The translations under genes and the position numbers were made by a program. Below are positions 1-6,740 of a stretch of 40,236 nt of DNA, piece by piece. Below the pieces are notes generated by a model, which ran no database searches, was not told the DNA's origin, and saw only the letters and a list, made by a program, of their open reading frames with translations. Source of the stretch: a virus; the IMG/VR virus record IMGVR_UViG_3300032288_003025, positions 1 through 40,236 of that record. One strand, given 5' to 3'. Position 1 is the stretch's first letter; each line of letters begins with the position of its first letter.

Positions 1-123
1 CGGCAGCTGACCCGGCGGGAGAGAGGGCACACTGGCGGCGCCAGGGCCAGCCGGGAGGCCACCCTCCGGCGTCGGCGCCGGCGGTGCTCCACCTCCCTGC
101 TTCTGCATGGCCTGATTGGCCAA
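1..123. repeat. Terminal 123-bp direct repeat, left copy
   Basis: Bases 1-123 are identical to 40114-40236. Both copies lie inside the portal gene, and the reading frame is continuous when the two ends are joined. That fits a circular assembly of a circularly permuted or concatemeric genome better than a physical direct terminal repeat, which would normally avoid the middle of an essential gene. A true terminal repeat cannot be excluded from sequence alone. Confidence 0.97.
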
Positions 124-2103
124 TGCCGTCCACCGCTCCTGCGCGATGGCTATGATTTGTGGGTCAAGGTCGTCCTGGAGCAGAATCTCGCGCTCCAAGA
201 CGTCCTGATGAATCGCTTCGTTATCCTGCCAGCGCATCTCGGGGACCGCCCCGCCCATACGGATCGCATCCGCGACCCGCTTCGCGCGGGCTTCCTGGTC
301 CTCGTCTGGCGTGGAGATGTCCTTGGCGATGGCGAACATCTGCCGGCGCCGATACTCCTTCGCATCAATCACCCCGGTCTGGAGCCAGTTGTCGAGCAGG
401 TAAAGCCGGAAGGCCATCGGCATCGGCATCATCGTCGACGGCTCGACCTTGACGTCCGACTGCCCGTCGAAGTCAGTAGTGCTGATGGCACGGGCCAGGT
501 CCGGGCGGCCCTTGCCAACGGCGCCCAGCGAGCGGGGGACATCGTAGCCCCACGCCATCCCCGCCATCGCAATCTTGCACCAATCGGTGTACGCCTGCGC
601 GAGGGCGTTGACGGCGGGCGAGAACACCCGCTCCAGCTGCTCGCGGCTGGCGATGATGGCGCGGCCCGACTCGCCGGTCACCTGCCCACGGCTGACGGCG
701 TTCCAGCCCGACGCATCCTCGAAGGCCGTCTTCTCCAGCGCCAGCGCCTCCTTCACATCCTGCCCGACCGAGAAGCCCTGCACGGGCTGAATCGAGTCGG
801 ACATCGGCCCGGCGCCTCGAATCTCGATCATCGAGGTGACGCCGCCCATGAACGTCTCGGTGGCGATGGTGTTCGGGCGGGTCAGGAAGCGCCCACCCGC
901 GTTGACGCGGATATTCTCGACCCACTTGGAGAGCAGGGCATTGACGCGCATCTGGTGGTCAATCCACTGCTCCATCACCGGACGCGGATAGAAGGACGGG
1001 TCCGAGGAGCCGTCCCGAATCGGCACGACCGGGATGGTATTCCACAGCAAGGGCGACGGCCCGAACACGACCTTGTCGCCGACCACGATGAGATGCAGGC
1101 CCTCAGGCAGCGCATCGGCGTGGGGCGCGACATAGATGGTGAAGCGCTCGGTGACGTCCTCATCGCGGAGCCGCTGGCCCTCGCCAATGGTCGTCTGCGT
1201 CAGCACCCACGCCCCCATCCCCTCCGCGCCGGAGTAGGTCGGGGTGTTGCCCGTCGTCAGGCTCGTATCCGAGGCGTCCAAGCCCGTGATGCCGTAGCGG
1301 AACGCGGCCTCGGCCTTGGAAATCACCTCACGGATGACGACCCAGTGGGGTGGCTGCGTGACGGTGGCGTTGGGGCTGACGCGAACCTGCTCGACGCGGA
1401 GCGTCTGGCAGCCGATGTCACCCAACGGCTTCCGCTGGCCCGGCATTTCCCCTAGGCGCTCGTCCCACGGCCCACGATCCGGGTCCCAGAACATGTGCCA
1501 GAAGCTGATGCCGTCCGTCTGCGCCCAGAAGGCGGCCTCACGGGCGAGGCGTGGCATCTGGAGCTGCTCGTACTGGTACTCCAGCGCCATCTGCTGGGCC
1601 TGCGCCTTGCGCTTATCGTCCGGGTCCTGGGTGACCGGGGTCACCGAGAAGCCGGGGCGCTGGTCGACGATGATCTGGAGGCGCTGGTCGAGCGCCTTGT
1701 CGATCATGTTGTAGACCACGCGGGCCGCATCACGCGGGCGGGCGGGCTCACGCCACGGCCCCAAGCCCGAGGCGGAAATCCACTGCTGGCCGGCCCGGAA
1801 CAGCCGGTTCCGCTCGACCAAGTGGAGGTGCATCTGCACGGATTCACGCCGGCCGGTCCACAGGCCACGCGCCCACGAGGCCCAGGCGTTCAGGTCCTCG
1901 GCGGTATTCGGGTCGGCGCCGGGGTAATCCGCGCCATAGAGCGCCCGCTGGAGGGCCTGCACGTCCTCTTCGGGGGTGCGGCCGGTGTCCTCGGGCGGAT
2001 TCGGGGCGACCTGCTCATTCGGGTCCTCGGGGGTGTTGCTCAACCCCTCCATGGCCCGCGTGAGCGCGTCCTCGATGAGCGCGTCGGTATAGGGTACAGT
2101 CAC
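1..2103 (-). CDS. Portal protein, N-terminal 701 codons (gene continues across the circular join)
   Basis: Portal: the dodecameric channel at the capsid vertex through which TerL pumps DNA and to which the tail attaches. I read it from a GTG at 2103 directly after the TAA of the upstream gene (2106-2104). It stays open to base 1 and continues in frame at 40113 down to a stop at 39997, giving about 739 residues. That size is typical of P22/podophage-type portals. The protein has an acidic N-terminus, a long alpha/beta body and a helical segment near residues 590-660. The tail end is Pro/Gly/Ala-rich. The call rests on length, composition and position between TerL and the scaffold/capsid genes; the overall fold is inferred. 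The window edge splits the gene artificially. Confidence 0.85.
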   Translation of the reverse strand, partial: MTVPYTDALIEDALTRAMEGLSNTPEDPNEQVAPNPPEDTGRTPEEDVQALQRALYGADYPGADPNTAEDLNAWASWARGLWTGRRESVQMHLHLVERNRLFRAGQQWISASGLGPWREPARPRDAARVVYNMIDKALDQRLQIIVDQRPGFSVTPVTQDPDDKRKAQAQQMALEYQYEQLQMPRLAREAAFWAQTDGISFWHMFWDPDRGPWDERLGEMPGQRKPLGDIGCQTLRVEQVRVSPNATVTQPPHWVVIREVISKAEAAFRYGITGLDASDTSLTTGNTPTYSGAEGMGAWVLTQTTIGEGQRLRDEDVTERFTIYVAPHADALPEGLHLIVVGDKVVFGPSPLLWNTIPVVPIRDGSSDPSFYPRPVMEQWIDHQMRVNALLSKWVENIRVNAGGRFLTRPNTIATETFMGGVTSMIEIRGAGPMSDSIQPVQGFSVGQDVKEALALEKTAFEDASGWNAVSRGQVTGESGRAIIASREQLERVFSPAVNALAQAYTDWCKIAMAGMAWGYDVPRSLGAVGKGRPDLARAISTTDFDGQSDVKVEPSTMMPMPMAFRLYLLDNWLQTGVIDAKEYRRRQMFAIAKDISTPDEDQEARAKRVADAIRMGGAVPEMRWQDNEAIHQDVLEREILLQDDLDPQIIAIAQERWTALANQAMQKQGGGAPPAPTPEGGLPAGPGAASVPSLPPGQLP

Positions 2104-2376
2104 TTAATCGATTCTCCCGATGCCAAAGGCGGACCGGACCTTGTTCCAGTCCCGCAGTTCCTCGTACCGTTCCCGCACCGCCCGCAGGACTTCCTCCTGC
2201 GCCCAGCTTTCCCGCTCCTGCATCCCCACGGCCATCAGGTCCTCAGGGATGTCGACGAGTGGTTCCACGGGCGGAACCATCGCCTCGGGCCGGACGGGCG
2301 CAAAACGCTCCAGCACGGCACTCAGCCGGTGGAGGGCATACACCGCGACGGCGGCCCAGAGGAGATGGACGAGCAT
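2104..2376 (-). CDS. Small single-pass membrane protein, 90 aa
   Basis: The ATG at 2376 shares a base with the upstream stop (TAATG), and the gene ends one base before the portal start, so all three genes are translationally coupled. Residues 1-17 are hydrophobic (MLVHLLWAAVAVYALHRL) and look like an N-terminal membrane segment. The rest is charged and helical, with Glu/Arg-rich stretches. Family not recognised. A longer in-frame upstream start at 2475 exists but would overlap the preceding gene by 100 bases, so I prefer the coupled start. Its position in the packaging/portal operon suggests a head or tail-assembly accessory role, but nothing in the sequence shows this. Confidence 0.7.
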   Translation of the reverse strand: MLVHLLWAAVAVYALHRLSAVLERFAPVRPEAMVPPVEPLVDIPEDLMAVGMQERESWAQEEVLRAVRERYEELRDWNKVRSAFGIGRID

Positions 2377-2702
2377 TACTCGGCGGTATAGCGGATGGTG
2401 ACGACCGGCGAGCCAGACGTATACGCCGAGCACCGCGCCCGGAAGGCGCTGTAGGCGCCGGTGGACTTGGTCCACGCCCCAGCCGACGTCGCCGTCGAGG
2501 CATCGGTGCCCGAGTTGGAGGGCGTCATGTTGAAGGCGACGTAGTTCGTGCCATCGACCGACGCCTCGAACGTGATGGTCGCGCTCATCGTGCCGACAAT
2601 CTGCACGGCGATGAAGCCGGGCGACGGAAGCCCCGCGACACTGGCGGCGTCATTCTCCGCCGCGATGGTCACGCTGTTCGTCTTGAGGAGGGTCGCTGCC
2701 AT
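2376..2702 (-). CDS. Beta-rich putative virion protein, 108 aa
   Basis: The sequence alternates hydrophobic and Thr/Ser/Gly residues, with segments such as SATITFEASVDGTNYVAFNM and PVVTIRYTAE. This resembles the beta-sandwich pattern of small phage decoration or tail-associated proteins. There is no signal peptide or membrane segment. The ATG at 2702 overlaps the stop of the upstream gene (TAATG), and its own stop overlaps the next start, so it is part of a tightly coupled run between terL and the portal. A structural role, for example head decoration, is inferred from the fold pattern and context; no specific family is claimed. Confidence 0.7.
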   Translation of the reverse strand: MAATLLKTNSVTIAAENDAASVAGLPSPGFIAVQIVGTMSATITFEASVDGTNYVAFNMTPSNSGTDASTATSAGAWTKSTGAYSAFRARCSAYTSGSPVVTIRYTAE

Positions 2703-2974
2703 TAGTTACAATCCCAAGCCCGGAGGCTTTTGTTGATGCGCGAGTTCGGGTCGTTTGCCGTCTTCGCGCTGGTGAGTTTGGCCTTCATGCCCTTCATGCG
2801 TCGGCAGAACGCCACCCGACGCTTTGCTGCGGCTGGAGACCGCTTGGCCTCCCCTGCTTTTACCGGGCGCTTGATGTCGCGGCCTTCCGCACGCAAGCTG
2901 GCCCGGCCCTTCTCGTTCAACCCACCCTCGGGGTTCTTCCCCTCAGCGCGCTGCCAGGCCGGGGACTTGGCCAC
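2702..2974 (-). CDS. Basic DUF6321-like phage protein, 90 aa
   Basis: Short, very basic protein with the pattern SPAWQRAEGKNPEGGLNEKGR near the N-terminus and ANDPNSRINKSLRAWDC at the C-terminus. This arrangement is common to a small family found beside packaging genes in many podophages, which I recall as DUF6321. Its function is not established. The high Lys/Arg content and two conserved short blocks suggest nucleic-acid or capsid-interior contact. The start is an ATG at 2974, two bases after the upstream gene ends at 2976. The end is coupled to the next gene. Confidence 0.75.
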   Translation of the reverse strand: MAKSPAWQRAEGKNPEGGLNEKGRASLRAEGRDIKRPVKAGEAKRSPAAAKRRVAFCRRMKGMKAKLTSAKTANDPNSRINKSLRAWDCN

Positions 2975-2975
2975 G

Positions 2976-3314
2976 TCAGTCTTCCTCGTCCTCGTCCTCG
3001 TACTCCGACTCGTCCTTGGACCCCTCTTCCATCTCGGACTCGTCGTCCATCTCGTCCTCGTCTTCCAAGAGCGCCAGCTCGGCCTTCAAGGCGGCGATCT
3101 TCTCCTGGAGCATGGCGATCTTCTCAGCCTTGGGCATCTTCTCGTCCTCGCCCATCGCGTCCTCCTGCTTGCCCAGCATGGGCTTCTTGGGGGCGCCGAT
3201 GGCGATGACGACCGACGGCGCGCTGCCGGTCAGCCCCTTCCGGCGCATCATCGGCTTCCGCTTGGCGCCGACCTTTGCGGCCACGGCCTCCATGAATCGC
3301 TTCTCCTTGTCCAT
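2976..3314 (-). CDS. Acidic-tailed coiled-coil protein, 112 aa
   Basis: Strongly two-part protein. The N-terminal third is basic (KRFMEAVAAKVGAKRKPMMRRK). The middle (about 65-83) is a heptad-like coiled coil (AEKIAMLQEKIAALKAELALL). The final 28 residues are almost all Asp, Glu, Ser and Met. Family not recognised. The polarised charge resembles small scaffold or DNA-mimic-like proteins, but no function is shown. The ATG at 3314 overlaps the stop of the upstream gene (TAATG). It lies in the terL-portal operon. Confidence 0.65.
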   Translation of the reverse strand: MDKEKRFMEAVAAKVGAKRKPMMRRKGLTGSAPSVVIAIGAPKKPMLGKQEDAMGEDEKMPKAEKIAMLQEKIAALKAELALLEDEDEMDDESEMEEGSKDESEYEDEDEED

Positions 3315-3631
3315 TACTTGCTCCGGCTGTACTTTTTCACGTTAGAAGCGAACCCACGCGGGCCGCCATTGGCTGTTAACAGCTCAAGCATAGAAGCAAG
3401 CGTATTGGGCCTGCCTTGAATAAATTCGGTTTCCGGCCCACGCGATGCCCCATACATGCCAGACGCATACCCACGCGATCCGCCGCCAGATAGATATTCG
3501 TCAAGCAACCTTTCTTGACGCATCTCCTGCTCTCGACGACGATTGTACTCTTCAATCGTTTCGTCTGCGTATGGATCATCCGGCATGGTTGCTCTCGCTG
3601 CCGGCCTTGGTGTTGGCTTTTTCTGTGGCAT
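3314..3631 (-). CDS. Hypothetical protein, 105 aa
   Basis: Basic Pro/Arg N-terminus, then an acidic helical stretch (ADETIEEYNRRREQEMRQERLLDEYL), then a Gly/Ser/Tyr-rich disordered segment. No known domain is recognised. It lies two bases after the terL stop and is coupled to the next gene by TAATG, so it is likely co-expressed with terminase. Third codon positions here are less G/C than in neighbouring genes (many ATA, TAT and CAA codons), which may reflect recent acquisition or weak selection. Confidence 0.6.
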   Translation of the reverse strand: MPQKKPTPRPAARATMPDDPYADETIEEYNRRREQEMRQERLLDEYLSGGGSRGYASGMYGASRGPETEFIQGRPNTLASMLELLTANGGPRGFASNVKKYSRSK

Positions 3632-3633
3632 CG

Positions 3634-4929
3634 TTACCAGCCCTCCGAGGGCAACTGCGAGGTGAAATCGCCCGCCATCGCTGGCTGGGGCTTGGTGGTA
3701 TCTAACGCGGGGTCGTCGGCAAAGACGAGGCCCATCTTGGCGGGTTCGGGCTTGACCGCCTGCACCCGATCCCAGCCGTGGATGCTCAAGGCCAGCGCCA
3801 TGACGCCGTCATCGTGGTAGCCTTTCGGCGCCTCGTAGCGGACGCCGTTGGCCGTGTAAGTGAACTCGAACGCTTCCAACTCGGACTGAAGCCAGCCGTC
3901 CGGGATTTTTAATTCGCCGGCCTGAAAGGTGGCAATCAGCCGCTGCATCAGCCGGAGCTTGCTCGACTGGGTGAAGACATGTGGGCTCACGTTGACGCCC
4001 ATCTGCTGCAAGTCCGCCACAATCGCGTCGCCGACCCCGGTGGCGTCGGCCACGATGGGCACGTCGCCGACCAGCGCCTTGATCCGGGTCTTCGTCTCGG
4101 CCCATGGCGACTGCCAGCGCTCCAAGACACAGACCTGCATCCAGGCGTCCACGCCACAGACCACGGTGTAGTCCATGGACCGAGCGAGGTCGACGCCAAA
4201 GACGACCGGCCTCTTGTCCGACAGGGCGCTGACGGCCTTGCGGATGGCGTCCAGACCGAAGGGGTTGGCGCCGTCGTCGGTCGGGATGCCCTCGAACTCC
4301 TGCTGGAAAATCTCGGGCGGCAGCTCATTTCTGGCCGCTTCGACTTCCTCGGCGGGAATGTAAGGGTTGGTCAGCGTGGAGGCACGGAAGCTGGCCCAGT
4401 CCGGGTCATCCCCCCGCTCTCCCCGATGAAACAGCACCACGAACCCGTGCCGGCGTCCTTTCGGGGTGCCGAGAATCAGCGCCCGCCCGCCCAGATCGAC
4501 CAGCGTCGGGCGGATAGCGGCCTGCCAGACGGCCAGCAGGTCCTTCGCAATCCCCGCCTCGTCGATGATGGCCAGCGCGTATTTGCGGCCACGGGCCGGA
4601 TCGGGGCTGTCCAAGGTCCAGACCTCGATGACCCCGCCGGTTTTGAGCTCCAAGCGCTTATCCTGCTCCGACTGCCGCTCGACTAAGCCACCCAACCGCT
4701 GGACCAGCTCCCGCCAGGCTTCCAGCGCCAGCTTGTAGGACGGCGCGAACCAGCCGACGGGCTGACCCTTCAAGGCGGCATCGCAGGCCAGCCGGATGCC
4801 TAAGGCCGACTTTCCGAACCGCCGGCCACACATCACGACCCGGAACCGGGCCGGGTGGTCGGCGATGGCCTTCTGGCCGGGGTGCAACTTGTGGAGCCGG
4901 ATTTCCAACGTCTTCGCAGACTCCGTCAT
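3634..4929 (-). CDS. terL: Terminase large subunit
   Basis: ATP-driven DNA-packaging motor with a nuclease that cuts the concatemer. N-terminal ATPase: Walker A at residues 35-41 (GRRFGKS) and Walker B with catalytic Glu at 119-126 (LAIIDEAG). A coupling-type motif, LILGTPKG, follows at about 151-158. The C-terminal RNase-H-like nuclease shows its acidic residues in VVFGVDLA (D247), IVADATG (D295) and YHDDGVMA (D373/D374). At 431 residues it is a normal length. The ATG at 4929 has GGAG a few bases upstream. Unusually, terS is not adjacent but 890 bp away across a non-coding block. Five small genes and the portal follow on the same strand. Confidence 0.95.
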   Translation of the reverse strand: MTESAKTLEIRLHKLHPGQKAIADHPARFRVVMCGRRFGKSALGIRLACDAALKGQPVGWFAPSYKLALEAWRELVQRLGGLVERQSEQDKRLELKTGGVIEVWTLDSPDPARGRKYALAIIDEAGIAKDLLAVWQAAIRPTLVDLGGRALILGTPKGRRHGFVVLFHRGERGDDPDWASFRASTLTNPYIPAEEVEAARNELPPEIFQQEFEGIPTDDGANPFGLDAIRKAVSALSDKRPVVFGVDLARSMDYTVVCGVDAWMQVCVLERWQSPWAETKTRIKALVGDVPIVADATGVGDAIVADLQQMGVNVSPHVFTQSSKLRLMQRLIATFQAGELKIPDGWLQSELEAFEFTYTANGVRYEAPKGYHDDGVMALALSIHGWDRVQAVKPEPAKMGLVFADDPALDTTKPQPAMAGDFTSQLPSEGW

Positions 4930-5159
4930 GCCGCTCCGAAAGGAAAGCTAGGTCCAGGTCGCTCACTGGGCATGGTCGGCAAGGTCATGACCCTCATCTC
5001 GCCATGCACATCCCCCTGAGGGGTCCCTATAGACAGTGCCCTCGATGCCTAGCAGAAAGTGCGTTTGATCACGCCGCAACCGCAAGGGGGTGCTGCGTTG
5101 CCCCACCCGCGCGGCAGCAAACAACGTCCCATCCGAGGCCCAGCCAAATGGCTCGCTGA

Positions 5160-5200
5160 TGCGTAGAGTGCCTCAGTGTATAAATTTAATCAGTCAAGAC
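5160..5200 (-). promoter_or_regulatory. Candidate promoter for the terL operon (AT-rich patch)
   Basis: In a GC-rich genome this stretch is conspicuously AT-rich. Read on the minus strand, it has TTGCGT-like -35 sequences and TAAATT/TATACA -10-like hexamers at workable spacing, pointing at terL about 230 bases downstream. Matches to the sigma-70 consensus are only partial, so this is a candidate based mostly on base composition and position. Confidence 0.3.
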
Positions 5201-5254
5201 GCAAAACGCAAGGGGGAACTTCCACGAATTTTTTTTGACGCGGGGTTGCGTTGT

Positions 5255-5280
5255 GTCGGTACTTCTGCGCCGATACCGAC
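5255..5280. repeat. Inverted repeat (hairpin) 5255-5261 / 5274-5280
   Basis: GTCGGTA and TACCGAC are perfect 7-bp arms around a 12-base loop. A further TTGT/ACAA pairing outside (5251-5254 with 5286-5289) would extend the stem past a small bulge. It has no T-run on either side, so it is not a standard terminator. A role as operator, packaging-site element or RNA structure upstream of terL is possible. Confidence 0.5.
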
Positions 5281-5320
5281 GTTTCACAACACCCCTCAGT
5301 CCTACCGCTGTCCAGCGAAT

Positions 5321-5338
5321 ATGAACTGGGTTGACATG
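5321..5338 (+). repeat. 18-bp direct repeat, copy 1
   Basis: ATGAACTGGGTTGACATG occurs here and again, without mismatch, at 5529-5546. Each copy ends in TTGACATG, the left half of the operator-like palindrome upstream of terS (6318-6335). A perfect 18-bp repeat 208 bases apart in non-coding DNA is unlikely by chance and suggests a protein-binding site. Confidence 0.8.
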
Positions 5339-5377
5339 CCCCAAGTAATCCCGAATCCCGCTCTCCCCTTTCCCACC

Positions 5378-5475
5378 CCATGTGCACATGGACCATGTCC
5401 CATGTGCACATGGAACAAGTAACACTCCATGTTTACATGTCACCATGGTACCATAGGACCACTCCATGTTCCATG
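5378..5475. repeat. CCATG palindrome array with two identical 14-bp palindromes
   Basis: The perfect palindrome CCATGTGCACATGG occurs at 5378-5391 and 5400-5413, start to start 22 bp (about two helical turns). The word CCATG also occurs at 5393, 5427, 5443, 5464 and 5471, making seven in under 100 bp. It resembles a cooperative binding array for a dimeric HTH protein. TerS, the initiator and the small HTH protein encoded at 17856-18053 are candidate ligands. No ligand can be assigned from sequence. Confidence 0.7.
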
Positions 5476-5518
5476 TTCCAGTGTTTCTAGTGTTACTAAC
5501 TACCTAACATCGTTCGTG

Positions 5519-5578
5519 GTTCATCTGAATGAACTGGGTTGACATGTACCCGGTTCATCTAGGTGAACTGGGTCCTGC
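5519..5578. promoter_or_regulatory. Initiator-type iteron site (two GTTCATCT dyads)
   Basis: Two 16-bp dyads are present: GTTCATCTGAATGAAC at 5519-5534 and GTTCATCTAGGTGAAC at 5553-5568. The second dyad with its flank (5551-5578) matches 24 of 28 bases of 17379-17406, inside the replication-initiator gene. The same half-site, AGATGAAC in reverse, appears again at 17364-17371. I infer that the same protein, most simply the initiator, binds both places. The second copy of the 18-bp repeat (5529-5546) overlaps the first dyad. Confidence 0.65.
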
Positions 5579-5747
5579 TCCTCCCGCTCGCTCCAGCGCT
5601 GTCGCGCTGTCACTCACGCCGATCTCGACCCTCGGCTGCGCCAGCGGGTCTCGCTCGGGGACGCGATAGGGTAAATTGGGGGGTATTCAGCGCAGAAGTG
5701 TGGGTTTTCCGCCTTCCCGCGCCTAGATTGGCGTATAACGCCACGAA

Positions 5748-5775
5748 GGGGGCTAGGGCTACCCATGTAGCCCCC
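5748..5775 (-). terminator. Hairpin downstream of terS (possible terminator)
   Basis: GGGGGCTA (5748-5755) pairs with TAGCCCCC (5768-5775) around 12 bases. An alternative shorter stem, GGGCTA/TAGCCC, uses 5756-5773. It lies 45 bases past the terS stop on the minus strand and would isolate terS from the long non-coding block. There is no clear U-run after it, so termination strength is doubtful. Confidence 0.45.
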
Positions 5776-5819
5776 GCCCCCCGTTTGGCCCGCTGACGCC
5801 GTTTTAGGCGATTCTAGCG

Positions 5820-6305
5820 CTATTCCTCGCGCTTGGGTGCTGGCAGCGCCACCACCGACGTGGTTTGGGCGAGGGTTGACGCCACCACCGCCTCCTTCAA
5901 CGCCTGGACATTGCGGACGGGCGCATCATCCTCGATGACCTTGACTTGCAGGGTCTGCTGGCCCTGGTGCTCGACCACCTGCTTCTCGCCATACTCCATC
6001 GGCGCCGCCTTCGCCGCCGCCCACTTGAGCGTGTCGATGAGGGTCCGGTCCTGCGCTGAGGTCGCGTTACTGCTCTCCCGCGCCACCCGGATGGCCTCCT
6101 CCGCGAACGCCGCCCCCAGCAAGGGCCGCATGCGCCGATACTCGGCCCACAGCGCCGGGTCCGCCGCGATCCACTGCCGAATGGTCCCCGCGCGGACTTT
6201 GAGCTCACGGGCCGTGTCGGCCACCGTGCGGCCACTGGACATCCCCTCCAACACCTGCCGCACAATCGCTACGCGCTCCTCGGCGCTATGCTCACTCTTG
6301 CCCAT
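5820..6305 (-). CDS. terS: Terminase small subunit
   Basis: DNA-recognition subunit of the packaging machine; it binds the packaging site and hands DNA to TerL. After an N-terminal charged stretch, a helix-turn-helix is visible (SGRTVADTARELKVRAGTIR). It is followed by the hallmark small-terminase block DTLKWAAAKAAPMEYGEKQ and a C-terminal tail likely involved in oligomer or TerL contact. I choose the ATG at 6305 (161 aa) because GGAGG lies six bases upstream. A longer in-frame start at 6377 would run through the palindrome at 6318-6335. The gene is transcribed away from the DnaA-box cluster and separated from terL by a non-coding block, which is uncommon. Confidence 0.88.
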   Translation of the reverse strand: MGKSEHSAEERVAIVRQVLEGMSSGRTVADTARELKVRAGTIRQWIAADPALWAEYRRMRPLLGAAFAEEAIRVARESSNATSAQDRTLIDTLKWAAAKAAPMEYGEKQVVEHQGQQTLQVKVIEDDAPVRNVQALKEAVVASTLAQTTSVVALPAPKREE

Positions 6306-6317
6306 CCCGCCTCCACG

Positions 6318-6335
6318 TTGACATGTACAGGTCAA
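6318..6335. promoter_or_regulatory. 18-bp operator-like palindrome upstream of terS
   Basis: TTGACATGTACAGGTCAA is symmetric apart from one mismatched base pair on each side (TTGACnTGTACAnGTCAA). It lies 13 bases upstream of the terS ATG, just before its Shine-Dalgarno. The half GTTGACATGTAC also occurs at 5538-5549, and TTGACATG at 5331-5338. It probably binds a dimeric regulator of terS; the regulator is unknown. Confidence 0.6.
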
Positions 6336-6434
6336 TTTAGCGCTGACTGCGCTATGGGGCAAGTGGACTTGTACCAAGCGAACTGGCTGCGTGGTGGGGT
6401 GGATACGTCACCGCTCCCCGCTCCACCGGACATA

Positions 6435-6456
6435 CCCCCCCCTCCCCCCCCTCCCC
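6435..6456 (-). other. G-quadruplex-capable tract
   Basis: The plus strand reads C8-T-C8-T-C4, so the minus strand carries G4-A-G8-A-G8, enough G-runs to form a quadruplex. It lies between terS and the DnaA-box cluster. Such a tract could stall replication or transcription at the origin, or could be only a homopolymer artefact prone to length errors. Confidence 0.5.
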
Positions 6457-6483
6457 TTCGGTGCCTGTTCGCCCCAGGCCCAG

Positions 6484-6587
6484 TTATCCACATTCCCCAC
6501 TTATCCACATATCCACATAGTTATCCACATGTGTCGATTTGACACAGGCCAGGGTCAGTTATCCACATGGCGCATGAGTTATCCACA
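6484..6587 (+). other. DnaA-box cluster, probable origin of replication
   Basis: Five perfect copies of TTATCCACA lie at 6484-6492, 6501-6509, 6521-6529, 6559-6567 and 6579-6587, with a one-mismatch copy at 6509-6517. All are on the same strand within 104 bp. TTATCCACA is the strong DnaA box of Gram-negative bacteria. An AT-richer stretch (about 6630-6700) follows and could be the unwinding element. The phage has no DNA polymerase gene, so recruiting host DnaA here is a reasonable inference. The cluster also lies in the divergent space between terS and the early operon, so DnaA might regulate those promoters as well. Confidence 0.8.
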
Positions 6588-6740
6588 TGGAACGCGCGCG
6601 CGGAGCGTTATACATGGGGGGAGAGTGCGCCCATTTTTCGTTACAAACGATTCGGTTTCTTTTCGGTGTCAAAAGACTTGCGCCCATTGTATCATTGACT
6701 CACGCGCAACGGAGCGCGGAACCTTTACAAGGGGGACAGG
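6588..6740 (+). promoter_or_regulatory. Upstream region of the early operon
   Basis: This 150-bp stretch must hold the early promoter for the plus-strand genes. It is AT-richer than its surroundings (6630-6700), with a TATCAT hexamer at 6690-6695 and a TTATAC at 6608-6613. I cannot pair either with a good -35 box, so no exact promoter is claimed. It also doubles as the candidate DNA-unwinding element next to the DnaA boxes. Confidence 0.35.

Larger units (their letters stand above)
4930..5819. other. 890-bp non-coding, repeat-rich region between terS and terL
   Basis: I see no convincing gene here on either strand. The open frames lack a ribosome site and codon bias. The block is less GC-rich than its surroundings and full of short symmetric elements: a GGGG/CCCC hairpin near 5010, an AT-rich patch at 5178-5192, a hairpin at 5255-5280, two identical 14-bp palindromes, an array of CCATG words, 16-bp dyads, an 18-bp direct repeat and a hairpin downstream of terS. 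Promoters for terL, a packaging (pac/cos) site and initiator-binding sites are all plausible here. Confidence 0.85.

Noticed and set aside
157-1455. 432-codon open frame on the plus strand opposite the portal gene
   Set aside because: It is a shadow of the portal gene caused by high GC; no ribosome site, and an Arg/His/Leu-rich composition.
5025-5038. CCCTATAGA resembling part of a T7-type promoter
   Set aside because: Only the short CTATAG core fits, it occurs once, and no phage RNA polymerase gene is present.
5090-5422. 110-codon plus-strand frame in the intergenic block
   Set aside because: No start-site signal, irregular codon use, and it runs through palindromes and repeats that better explain the DNA.
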